Under the pieces are notes generated by a model that saw nothing but the letters and a program-made list of their open reading frames with translations, searched no databases and was not told where the DNA came from. Made by a program: the position numbers and the translations under genes. Shown piece by piece: positions 46,139 through 53,628 of a DNA stretch of 64,000 nucleotides (its first letter is position 1; each line of letters starts with the position of its first letter). The DNA is from Oceanisphaera litoralis (GTDB taxonomy: Bacteria; Pseudomonadota; Gammaproteobacteria; Enterobacterales; Aeromonadaceae): contig NZ_JAFBBE010000009.1 in assembly GCF_016907015.1 (NCBI RefSeq), forward strand, positions 62,001 through 126,000, read 5' to 3'.

Positions 46139-47521
46139 TCAGGGTCTGATATTCTGATTCAGGTGAAACAGATTGTCCGGATCATACTGCCGCTTGAGCT
46201 GCACCAGCCGTTCGTAATTAGGGCCGTAGGCCGCCTTTACCCTGTCGCCTTCTTCTTCGGTCATGAAGTTGATATAGACACCGGCAGAGGCATAAGGGGC
46301 GGACGCCTTGAAAAACTCCCGCGCCCAGGCAATGCAGGTTTTATCCTGCGCAATATCATCCCAGCGTGCATGCACATTGAGCACAAAGCGGGCATCCCGG
46401 TGGCCGTAGGCCATGGCGCCGGGGGCTACCCGATTGGCGGCGCCGCCGATCATACCGATAAAAATCTCGCACTGCGGGCCGGGCAGCCGGTGAGTGTAGT
46501 CAATCATGATATCCAGCGCGTCGTCCTTGAGCACGGTGAAGTTATGGGACTTCCAGTAATTTCTCGCACCCGGGGTCAGCAGGGGATCAAACGCCTGCTG
46601 CCATTCTACGTAAGGCTGTACGCCAATATGTTCGCCATAGGGGGTGCCGAAATCACGCAGCGGGGCTATCAGCCGTTCGGCATCTGCCGGGGCGCCGGCA
46701 TAAAACACCGCCAGCACCGCCACTTCCTTGCCGTGCACCTCTTCGGGTAAAAAGGGTAACGGCGGCGCCTTGCGCATCACCACCCAGATGTTGAGCGCTT
46801 CGGGGGCCTTGTCCATGTAATCCCGATATTGCTGCAGTACCTGCTTGGCCTGGGCAATGGGAAAGACCAACAGACCGGCGGTGATCTCCGGCCCCACCGG
46901 ATGCAGTCGATACTCGAAGCCGGTCACGATACCGAAGTTGCCCCCCGCACCCCTGATAGCCCAGAACAGATCGGCGTTTTCCTGTTCACTGGCCCTTAGC
47001 TCACGACCGTCGGCAGTAACCAGATCCACCGCCAGTAGATTATCCACCGTCATGCCGTGTTGCCGGGTCAGCCAGCCAAAGCCGCCGCCCAGGGTCAGGC
47101 CGGCCACTCCGGTGGTGGAGTTGATGCCCAGTGGCGTAGCCAGACCATGCTGCTGGGTAGCCTTGTCAACATCCGCCAGCCTGGCCCCCGGTTCGACATA
47201 GGCTATCTTTTTGGCCGCCTCCACCCGCACCTGGGTCATGTTCGACAGGTCGATCATGATGCCGCCTTCACAGACCGCATTACCGGCAATGTTATGACCG
47301 GCGCCCCGAACGGACACCTCCAGCCCGTGCCGGCGGGCAAAATGCAGTGCCCTGGGCACGTCGGCAGCCTCGGCACACTGCATGATAATCGCAGGATGCT
47401 TGTCTATGGTGGCATTCCATATCTGGCGCACCTCGTTATAGCGGGCATCGTCGGGCAATACGACGCCACCCTTTACCACCTCTTTCAGTTCGTTAACGGT
47501 ATTCCGGGAAAAGCTTGTCAT
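46139..47521 (-). CDS. FAD-linked oxidase with berberine-bridge (BBE) C-terminus
   Basis: 460 residues. FAD_binding_4 domain (PAIIMQCAEAADVPRALHFARRHGLEVSVRGAGHNIAGNAVCEGGIMIDL) with His and Cys placed as in enzymes that hold FAD by two covalent bonds; TLGGGFGWLTRQHGMTVDNL and WAIRGAGGNFGIVTGFEYRLHPVG follow. The C-terminal YGPNYERLVQLKRQYDPDNLFHLNQNI is the BBE motif. The substrate is unknown (sugars and alcohols are typical). No signal peptide, so cytosolic. No operon partners. Confidence 0.87.
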   Translation of the reverse strand: MTSFSRNTVNELKEVVKGGVVLPDDARYNEVRQIWNATIDKHPAIIMQCAEAADVPRALHFARRHGLEVSVRGAGHNIAGNAVCEGGIMIDLSNMTQVRVEAAKKIAYVEPGARLADVDKATQQHGLATPLGINSTTGVAGLTLGGGFGWLTRQHGMTVDNLLAVDLVTADGRELRASEQENADLFWAIRGAGGNFGIVTGFEYRLHPVGPEITAGLLVFPIAQAKQVLQQYRDYMDKAPEALNIWVVMRKAPPLPFLPEEVHGKEVAVLAVFYAGAPADAERLIAPLRDFGTPYGEHIGVQPYVEWQQAFDPLLTPGARNYWKSHNFTVLKDDALDIMIDYTHRLPGPQCEIFIGMIGGAANRVAPGAMAYGHRDARFVLNVHARWDDIAQDKTCIAWAREFFKASAPYASAGVYINFMTEEEGDRVKAAYGPNYERLVQLKRQYDPDNLFHLNQNIRP

Positions 47522-47786
47522 GATGGGGTCCTCGGGACGGGTCCCTGGATTACAGACTCAACAATAAACACCGGCCAACGGCGACTGGCCGCTACCTCGG
47601 CACCTGGCGGCAGAACGGCCGCTGCGATGATCTTGGATTCTACCCAAGTCTAGAAGTCTAGCATCGCCAGGGTTACCGTCCGGCCGGTTGACGAGCTATA
47701 GCCGCCCTGCTATGCCTAAGACACTGTGGAGAAAGAGCATTCATCGTCCCGATGAGCGCCAGCCGCTCCCCGGTAAGGAGTCCACC

Positions 47787-48353
47787 ATGAACCGCCCGGT
47801 TCCTCTTCTTCGTATTGCATCGGGCCTGATGCTCGGTGCCAGCTGCAGCCTTGCCCTGGCCGCCACCCCGGAAGAAAAAATTGCCAGCGCCATGAGCGCC
47901 GCCCCTCCCTCCATCAGTGCCACCGCCACCATCCTCGACTGGCCGACCGAGATGAACGACGAGATGACAGAGTTGCGCGAAGGAAGCGACGACTGGACCT
48001 GTCTGCCGGATATGCCGGCTACCCCCGGCAAGGATCCCATGTGTCTGGACGCGGTCTGGATGGAGTGGGCTCACGCCTGGATGAACAAGCTGCCGCTGAC
48101 CAACAAGGGCATGGGCTTTGGTTATATGCTGCAGGGCGGCACTCCCGAGAGCAACACAGACCCTTACGCTAGCGAGCCCAGCGCCAGCAACGAGTGGATT
48201 ACCGAGCCGGTACCGCACCTGATGATACTGGTGCCCGATGCCGCCATGCTCGAAGGGTTGCCCACCGATCACACCAATGGGGGCCCCTGGGTGATGTGGA
48301 AAAATACCCCCTATGTACATATCATGGCGCCCATGCCGGCGTATCAGCCCTAG
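47787..48353 (+). CDS. Secreted hypothetical protein, 188 residues
   Basis: A signal peptide (MNRPVPLLRIASGLMLGASCSLALA) precedes a mature domain with repeated Trp, Met and Pro: LREGSDDWTCLPDMPATPGKDPMCLDAVWMEWAHAW, then NGGPWVMWKNTPYVHIMAPMP. Two cysteines (WTC and PMC) could form a disulfide. I have seen similar uncharacterised periplasmic proteins but know no function. AAGGAGT lies 7 nt before the ATG at 47787. It has its own terminator. Confidence 0.75.
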   Translation: MNRPVPLLRIASGLMLGASCSLALAATPEEKIASAMSAAPPSISATATILDWPTEMNDEMTELREGSDDWTCLPDMPATPGKDPMCLDAVWMEWAHAWMNKLPLTNKGMGFGYMLQGGTPESNTDPYASEPSASNEWITEPVPHLMILVPDAAMLEGLPTDHTNGGPWVMWKNTPYVHIMAPMPAYQP

Positions 48354-48373
48354 GCTCGACGTCTTATAATACA

Positions 48374-48405
48374 AGCCCCACCGCTGGCATCCGTGGGGCT
48401 TTTTC
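48374..48405 (+). terminator. Terminator after the secreted protein
   Basis: AGCCCCAC / GTGGGGCT with an 11-nt loop and a TTTTT run. Confidence 0.88.
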
Positions 48406-48452
48406 CATCACGCTTTTCAGAAAACGCACTTTCATACAACCATGAGGCCACC

Positions 48453-48887
48453 ATGATCATCACCCTGTCCATCCAGCTCGTGTCAGGCATGTATGCGGAA
48501 GCAGACTGGGGCTGCGAACTGGAACTTGAAGAAAGCAGCTCGCTGCATGAGCTGCATGACGCCATTCAGCAGGCGGTCGATTTCGACAACGACCACATGT
48601 ATTCGTTTTTTATCTCCCGCCGGGAATTCGGATCGGAACGCATTCATTTTGACGGCGAAGAATTCTCGCTGGATGACACCATAGGGTCGCTGTTCCCCCT
48701 GCCCAAGGGCAAGAAGCTGTTCTACTGGTTCGATTTTGGCGACGACTGGATTTTTCAGGTGTCCAAATCCCGCAAGAAACCCAGAGAGCCCCAGCCAGGC
48801 CGCCAGTATCCCTTTGTGGCCGCCGAAACCGGCAGCAAGCCGGTGCAATACAAGGGCTACGATCCAGAGGCAGAAGACGAGTGGTAA
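48453..48887 (+). CDS. Plasmid pRiA4b ORF-3-like family protein
   Basis: 144 residues. IITLSIQLVSGMYAEADWGCELELEESSSLHELHDAIQQAVDFDNDHMYSFFISRREFG, then LFPLPKGKKLFYWFDFGDDWIFQVSK, is the PRiA4_ORF3 pattern (HLYxF ... FxYxFDFGDDWxxxV). The fold is small alpha/beta; the function is unknown and members occur on chromosomes and mobile elements. GAGG lies 6 nt before the ATG at 48453. A large hairpin repeat follows. Confidence 0.83.
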   Translation: MIITLSIQLVSGMYAEADWGCELELEESSSLHELHDAIQQAVDFDNDHMYSFFISRREFGSERIHFDGEEFSLDDTIGSLFPLPKGKKLFYWFDFGDDWIFQVSKSRKKPREPQPGRQYPFVAAETGSKPVQYKGYDPEAEDEW

Positions 48888-48925
48888 TACCAACGCCATT
48901 AAAGCAGTGATCAGTGACTGATAAC

Positions 48926-48983
48926 GATACCGCGTTTCACGTCCCGTCATGCCGCGTCATGCCGGGACGTGAAACGCGGTATC
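48926..48983. repeat. 21-bp perfect inverted repeat (58-bp hairpin)
   Basis: Arms 48926-48946 (GATACCGCGTTTCACG...) and 48963-48983 (...CGTGAAACGCGGTATC) are perfect complements around a 16-bp centre that holds two copies of GTCATGCC-like sequence. It lacks a T-run, so it is a strong RNA/DNA cruciform or a tiny repeat element rather than an ordinary terminator. Confidence 0.8.
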
Positions 48984-49055
48984 TTTCTGCAGGGAGATCC
49001 GGACTGTCGTCAGGGTGGCGGCCTGCGGCGCATTTTCGCGGCGTGGCGGAAAACG

Positions 49056-49331
49056 CTACAGGGTGTTATTCCGCACCAGGCCGCGTTTTACGCTTTTACA
49101 CAGCTTGCCAAAACGGCGAATTTCGTCGAAGTGGGGTGGAATACCCCGTTTTACCTGGTGCTCCCAATAACTGAGCTCCGAGTCGAGCAGCTCCATCAGC
49201 TTTTTGGGGCAGCCAATGCAATTGTTGTCGGTGCCGCACACAAAGGTGTCGGACTCGTAAAGGGGAAAGGTTTCCTTGGCCTGGTCAATGAGCTCCCGCA
49301 TGGCGGTGAGCCGGTCGGGCTTGCGAGACAT
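49056..49331 (-). CDS. Hypothetical small Cys-containing protein, 91 residues
   Basis: A cytosolic, mostly helical protein with three cysteines in a short loop, FVCGTDNNCIGCPKKLMELLDSELSYWEHQ, plus one later (GKLCKSVK). The CxxC could bind metal. AGGAGAG lies 6 nt before the ATG at 49331, and this start is clean. I do not recognise a named family. It follows cobO by about 130 bp on the same strand. Confidence 0.7.
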   Translation of the reverse strand: MSRKPDRLTAMRELIDQAKETFPLYESDTFVCGTDNNCIGCPKKLMELLDSELSYWEHQVKRGIPPHFDEIRRFGKLCKSVKRGLVRNNTL

Positions 49332-49461
49332 GGTACTCTCCTGCCGCAAAGTGGCGCGGTAATATGGAATCAACCCCGCCAGCATACGCTTGCTGCCTGC
49401 CCTCGCCCTGATCTGCGTCAAACCCGGCTTGGTCGTCATCGACCAGATGAAACACGCAGCT

Positions 49462-50085
49462 TCAGTAATCAAACCCCGGCTGTGCTTTGACCCCGGCATC
49501 GAAGGCGTGTTTGACCGACTGCACTTCGCTCACGGTATCGGCCAGCTCGATGATGGCGCGATGGCAGCCGCGGCCGGTGATGATCACGTGCTGATGCGGC
49601 GGGCGGTTTTGCAGCGCGGTCAGCACCCGATCCAGGTCCAGGTAGTGGTAGGCCACCATGTAGGTGAGTTCGTCCAGCAATACCAGATCGATACCGGGGT
49701 CGGCCAGCATGGTTTCGGCCGGTAACCAGGTCTGCTCACAGGCAGCCATGTCCTGCTCGCGGTTCTGGGTTTCCCAGGTAAAGCCGGTGTTCATGACCAC
49801 GAAGGGCACACCTGCTTTTTGCAGCAGGTTGCGCTCGCCGCACTCCCAGCCGCCCTTGATGAACTGCACCACGGCCGCGCTCTTGCCGTGGCCCACGGCC
49901 CGCGCCACGGTGCCGAAACCGGCGGTACTCTTGCCCTTGCCGTTGCCGGTGATCACCATCAGTATGCCGTGCTCTTCCTTGGCCGCAGCCACTCTGGCGT
50001 CGACCGCCTCTTTCACTTTTTGCTGCCGCTGCTGGTGACGTTCGGCCTTTACCTGATCACGGTGGTTGTCGTTTGCTTCGCTCAT
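49462..50085 (-). CDS. cobO: Corrinoid adenosyltransferase CobO/BtuR
   Basis: 207 residues. It transfers the adenosyl group of ATP to the cobalt of corrinoids. P-loop GNGKGKSTAGFGTVARAVGHG, then VQFIKGGW, and LVLLDELTYMVAYHYLDLDRVL and VIITGRGCHRAIIELADTVSEV are CobA/CobO-type. An N-terminal charged helix (EANDNHRDQVKAERHQQRQQKVKEAVD) is usual. No other cobalamin gene and no B12 riboswitch is visible nearby, so it may serve salvage. Confidence 0.94.
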   Translation of the reverse strand: MSEANDNHRDQVKAERHQQRQQKVKEAVDARVAAAKEEHGILMVITGNGKGKSTAGFGTVARAVGHGKSAAVVQFIKGGWECGERNLLQKAGVPFVVMNTGFTWETQNREQDMAACEQTWLPAETMLADPGIDLVLLDELTYMVAYHYLDLDRVLTALQNRPPHQHVIITGRGCHRAIIELADTVSEVQSVKHAFDAGVKAQPGFDY

Positions 50086-50301
50086 GGGGGCTCCTTATGG
50101 GTACTAACGAATCTGGTGCGGCACCATATCACAGCAAAAACCGGATGTAAGGGCCTGCCAGGGGCCGCGACGGCATGAGCATAATACGCATCCGGCTGAC
50201 TGTAATAACCAGAAGTAGTAACCAGAAAAAGCAGGCTACCGCTCGGGTTATGACTCGAATGTGCCCCTTAAACGCCGCTAACAGACCCAACTGAAACGGG
50301 C

Positions 50302-50338
50302 CTGTCATAAAAATGTCATCCTGTAATAAAACCGTCAT
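50302..50338 (+). promoter_or_regulatory. Tandem PhoB boxes before the Na+/Pi symporter
   Basis: Two boxes side by side: CTGTCATAAAAATGTCAT (50302-50319) and CTGTAATAAAACCGTCAT (50321-50338). Each has 7-bp repeats separated by AAAA. CATAGT at 50349-50354 is placed where a PhoB-dependent -10 should be, 10 bp behind. Confidence 0.88.
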
Positions 50339-50382
50339 AAAGGCTCGGCATAGTGGCGCCAACGTTGAAATGAGGAAACATG

Positions 50383-51546
50383 ATGAACTTTGAGTCCACC
50401 GCCCTGCCCGGCTCCGCAAACAAAAGTAACGTCAAGTCCAGCTGGATATCCTGGTTGCTGGTTTCATTTCTTGTTTATATGCTGCTGGCCGCCGTGGGCG
50501 CCATCGGCTCCGGCTTCAAGGCCGCCGCCGGCAATGACGCCAAAGAGCTGTTTGCCTTTGCTTCCAACCCGGGTATCGCGCTGATCGTCGGGGTGGTAGC
50601 CACCTCGCTCATTCAGAGTTCCAGCACCGTCACCTCCATTATCGTCGGCATGGTCGCCGGTGGCCTGCCGATTAGCATCGCCATTCCCATGGTCATGGGT
50701 GCCAATATCGGCACCTCGCTCACCAGCACCCTGGTCAGCCTGGGCCATATTCGCGATGGCGAAGCGTTCAAGCGCGCCTTCTCCGCCGCCACCGTGCATG
50801 ACAGCTTCAACATTCTGGCCGTGGCCATACTGCTGCCGCTGGAGCTGCTATTCCGCCCGCTCGCCACCATATCCGAGTACCTGGCCGGCCTGCTGGTCAG
50901 CGATGCCAGCGTCAGCATGAGCGGCGTGAACTTCATGAAGGTACTGCTTGCTCCTGCCTCCGACCTGCTGAAGGCCAGCGTGGCCTGGCTGCCGGGTATC
51001 TGGTCCGGTGTGGCGCTGATCCTGATCGGCATAGGCCTTATCCTGGTGGTGGTGACCCAGATTGGCAAGGTGCTGCGCAAACTGATGGAGGGTCGTGCCA
51101 TGAACATACTGCATACCGCCGTGGGTCGTGGCCCCGCCTCGGGCATGGCCTCGGGTACTCTGGTCACCGTGCTGGTGCAGTCGTCCTCCACCACCACCTC
51201 CTTGATTGTGCCCCTGGCCGGCACCGGCGTGTTCAGCCTGAAGCAGGTCTACCCCTTCATTCTGGGCAGCAACATCGGCACCACCATCACCGCGTTGCTG
51301 GCGGCTACCGCCATCAGCGGCGCCGCGGCCACGGTGGCACTGCAGATTGCCCTGGTGCACCTGCTGTTCAACCTGCTGGCGATTGCCGTTATCTACGTGC
51401 TGCCTTTCCTGCGCCAGCTACCTGTGGTCATGGCCGAAACCCTGGCCACTCTGGCCCAGCGCAACAAGGCTTATGTGGCCGTCTATATCGTGGGTGTCTT
51501 CTTTGCCCTGCCGCTGATGGTGGTCGGCGTCAGCCAGTGGTTCTGA
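50383..51546 (+). CDS. nptA: Na+/phosphate symporter, NptA-type (PF02690)
   Basis: 387 residues. Two inverted Na/Pi-cotransporter repeats, each with the QSSS motif (SLIQSSSTVTSIIVGMVAGG at about residue 83 and VLVQSSSTTTSLIVPLAGTG at about 264), and about nine membrane segments. It resembles bacterial and Vibrio NptA. It imports phosphate with sodium. Start at 50383 is preferred over the adjacent ATG at 50380 for its spacing to GAGGA. The tandem PhoB boxes upstream strongly suggest induction by phosphate limitation. Confidence 0.92.
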   Translation: MNFESTALPGSANKSNVKSSWISWLLVSFLVYMLLAAVGAIGSGFKAAAGNDAKELFAFASNPGIALIVGVVATSLIQSSSTVTSIIVGMVAGGLPISIAIPMVMGANIGTSLTSTLVSLGHIRDGEAFKRAFSAATVHDSFNILAVAILLPLELLFRPLATISEYLAGLLVSDASVSMSGVNFMKVLLAPASDLLKASVAWLPGIWSGVALILIGIGLILVVVTQIGKVLRKLMEGRAMNILHTAVGRGPASGMASGTLVTVLVQSSSTTTSLIVPLAGTGVFSLKQVYPFILGSNIGTTITALLAATAISGAAATVALQIALVHLLFNLLAIAVIYVLPFLRQLPVVMAETLATLAQRNKAYVAVYIVGVFFALPLMVVGVSQWF

Positions 51547-51734
51547 ATACTTCCCCCAGGCGGGCATAGTCTGGCGGGCATAGTGCTGCGCCATGACCGC
51601 ACGGACCATTAACTGGATCTGATGAAAGATCAGGCCGGGCCCAGCAGCGGCCCGGCAAACAGTAGCTGCGCCATCGGTACCCCGGTGGCCATGCTCCTCT
51701 TGGAACCTACTCCCTGGCACCTACTCCCTGGCTC

Positions 51735-52214
51735 CTACTCCCCGGAACCTGATCCCTGGTTGCCCAGCGGCAGGGCCGTGGTGTACTTGATTTGCTCCAT
51801 GGCGAAGCTGGAGCTAATGTCCGACAGCCCTTCGGTGCTGGTGATCAGCATCTTGTAGAAACGGTCGAAGGCGCCGATATCCGCCACCACCACCCGCAGC
51901 ATGTAGTCCCACTCGCCGGACATGCGATAGAACTCCACCACCTCGTCAAAGGCGGTCACCGTCTCGGCAAACTGTGCCAGCCAGTGGCTGTCGTGGTGCC
52001 GGGTCTTGAGCTGCACGAATACCGACAGCCCCAGCCCCAGTTTGTCTGCATCCAGCAGCGCCACTCGGCCGCGAATGTAACCGGCCTCTTCCAGCTTCTT
52101 TACCCGTTTCCAGCAGGGGGTGGTAGACAGGTTCACCGCCTCGGCCAGCTCCTTCAACGGCAGCGAGGCGTCCTGCTGCAGCAGGCCCAGAATCTGCCAA
52201 TCGAAAATATCCAC
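51735..52214 (-). CDS. Lrp/AsnC-family transcriptional regulator
   Basis: 159 residues. N-terminal HTH (MDIFDWQILGLLQQDASLPLKELAEAVNLSTTPCWKRVKKLEEAGYIRGRVALLD) and C-terminal RAM/ligand domain (VVEFYRMSGEWDYMLRVVVADIGAFDRFYKMLI). Divergent from a cysteine-desulfhydrase gene 150 bp away, so it probably controls that gene in response to cysteine or another amino acid. The ribosome site is weak. Confidence 0.88.
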   Translation of the reverse strand: MDIFDWQILGLLQQDASLPLKELAEAVNLSTTPCWKRVKKLEEAGYIRGRVALLDADKLGLGLSVFVQLKTRHHDSHWLAQFAETVTAFDEVVEFYRMSGEWDYMLRVVVADIGAFDRFYKMLITSTEGLSDISSSFAMEQIKYTTALPLGNQGSGSGE

Positions 52215-52363
52215 TATTAAACCCCTTAAAATGAGAAATATTTTCTAAAAAATAACATTTATGGGGTAAATACAGAAAAACTTTACCGCAAGCGAGAGAT
52301 ATAATTCCTGCATACAGAACCGCTCGGTTCTCCCTGTTCCCTCTAGCTCCGGACGCCACCACC

Positions 52364-53404
52364 ATGAACAACTGGACCCGCAACGCCCTCAGGACCCTGT
52401 CCAGCGATCAGCTGCGCACTTCCGATACCCACCTGTATCGGCTCGATATTCCCGGCCTCGACGGCATCGACATCTATCTGAAGGACGAAAGCACCCACCC
52501 CACCGGCAGCCTCAAGCATCGGCTGGCCCGCTCGCTGTTTCTGCATGCCATCTGCAGCGGCAAGATCAACCAAGGTACCCATGTGGTGGAAGCCTCGTCG
52601 GGCAGCACCGCCGTGTCCGAGGCCTATTTTGCCAAGCTGCTGGGTCTGCCCTTTACCGCCGTGATGCCCGGCTCCACCACCCGCAGCAAAATCGAGCAGG
52701 TGGAACGCCTGGGGGGCCGCTGTCATTTTGTGGAGCGTTCATCCCAGGTCTACGATGCCGCCGAACGACTGGCACGGGAAAGCCGCGGCCATTACATGGA
52801 TCAGTTCACCTTTGCCGAGCGGGCCACCGACTGGCGCGGCAACAACAACATTGCCGAGAGCATCTTCCGCCAACTGGCCGAAGAGCCCCACCCCATTCCC
52901 CGTGCCATCGTGATGAGTGCCGGCACCGGCGGTACCTCCGCCACCCTGGGCCGTTATGCCCGCTATCTGGGGCTGGATACCCGACTGGTGGTGGTGGATC
53001 CGGAAAACTCGGTGTTCTACGACAGCTACCAAAGCGGCGACGCCAGCCTGGTCAGCCAGGCCGGGGGCCGTATCGAAGGCATAGGTCGCCCGCGGGTAGA
53101 GGCGTCCTTTCTGCCCGAGGTGATCGACGAGATGATCAAGGTACCGGACGCCGCCAGCATCGCCACCATTCACTGGCTGGAGCACATTCTGGGCCGCAAG
53201 GCCGGCGGCTCGACCGGTACCAACCTGTGGGGCGTACTGCAGCTGGCCAAACGCATGCAGGAAAAAGGCGAGCGCGGCTCCCTGGTCACCCTGATGTGCG
53301 ACGGCGGCGAACGGTATCTCGACACCTACTACAACCCGCAATGGGTCGCGAAGCACATCGGCGACCTCACCTCCTACCGCGAGCAATTAGCGGCGTTCGG
53401 GTAA
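52364..53404 (+). CDS. PLP-dependent L-cysteine desulfhydrase, Cds1-like
   Basis: 346 residues, cysteine-synthase superfamily fold. [20 protein letters not shown] has the PLP lysine; [39 protein letters not shown] and [38 protein letters not shown] are whole-length matches in style to mycobacterial Cds1 (Rv3684), which degrades cysteine to pyruvate, sulfide and ammonia. Plain cysteine synthase is the alternative, but the family resemblance is to Cds1. Divergent from an Lrp-type regulator. Confidence 0.82.
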   Translation: MNNWTRNALRTLSSDQLRTSDTHLYRLDIPGLDGIDIYLKDESTHPTGSLKHRLARSLFLHAICSGKINQGTHVVEASSGSTAVSEAYFAKLLGLPFTAVMPGSTTRSKIEQVERLGGRCHFVERSSQVYDAAERLARESRGHYMDQFTFAERATDWRGNNNIAESIFRQLAEEPHPIPRAIVMSAGTGGTSATLGRYARYLGLDTRLVVVDPENSVFYDSYQSGDASLVSQAGGRIEGIGRPRVEASFLPEVIDEMIKVPDAASIATIHWLEHILGRKAGGSTGTNLWGVLQLAKRMQEKGERGSLVTLMCDGGERYLDTYYNPQWVAKHIGDLTSYREQLAAFG

Positions 53405-53437
53405 ACCAGGCGGCAAGCTCTACAAGCCAAATCAGTG

Positions 53438-53505
53438 GTAGGGTCGAATTCATTCGACCGCGCTGGGGTCGTGCCTCCGTTTTGGTCGAATAAATTCGAC
53501 CCTAC
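53438..53505. repeat. 22-bp inverted repeat GTAGGGTCGAATT-type
   Basis: GTAGGGTCGAATTCATTCGACC (53438-53459 region) faces its near-perfect complement at 53484-53505, one mismatch, and each arm is itself partly palindromic (GGTCGAAT/ATTCGACC). This is a dispersed intergenic repeat. Confidence 0.7.
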
Positions 53506-53553
53506 GAAAAACAGCTCCCTTATGCGGCGCCATATGACACCGGTAGTCCGTAG

Positions 53554-53580
53554 GTTGGGATGAGCGAAGCGAATCCCAAC
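53554..53580. repeat. GTTGGGAT-gagcgaagcg-ATCCCAAC hairpin repeat
   Basis: Inverted repeat GTTGGGAT / ATCCCAAC with an 11-bp loop, near the RND transporter 3' end. The motif, with the GAGCGAAGCGAATCCC core, is common in intergenic DNA of gammaproteobacteria. Confidence 0.6.
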
Positions 53581-53628
53581 ACCTGGCCGCTGGCAGACAG
53601 GTTGGGACTCGTTCCTCGCCCAAACCGA

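Noticed and set aside
50086-50300. Cobalamin riboswitch before cobO
   Set aside because: No B12-box-like sequence is visible and the space is short; cobO starts at 50085 on the other side with no long structured leader.
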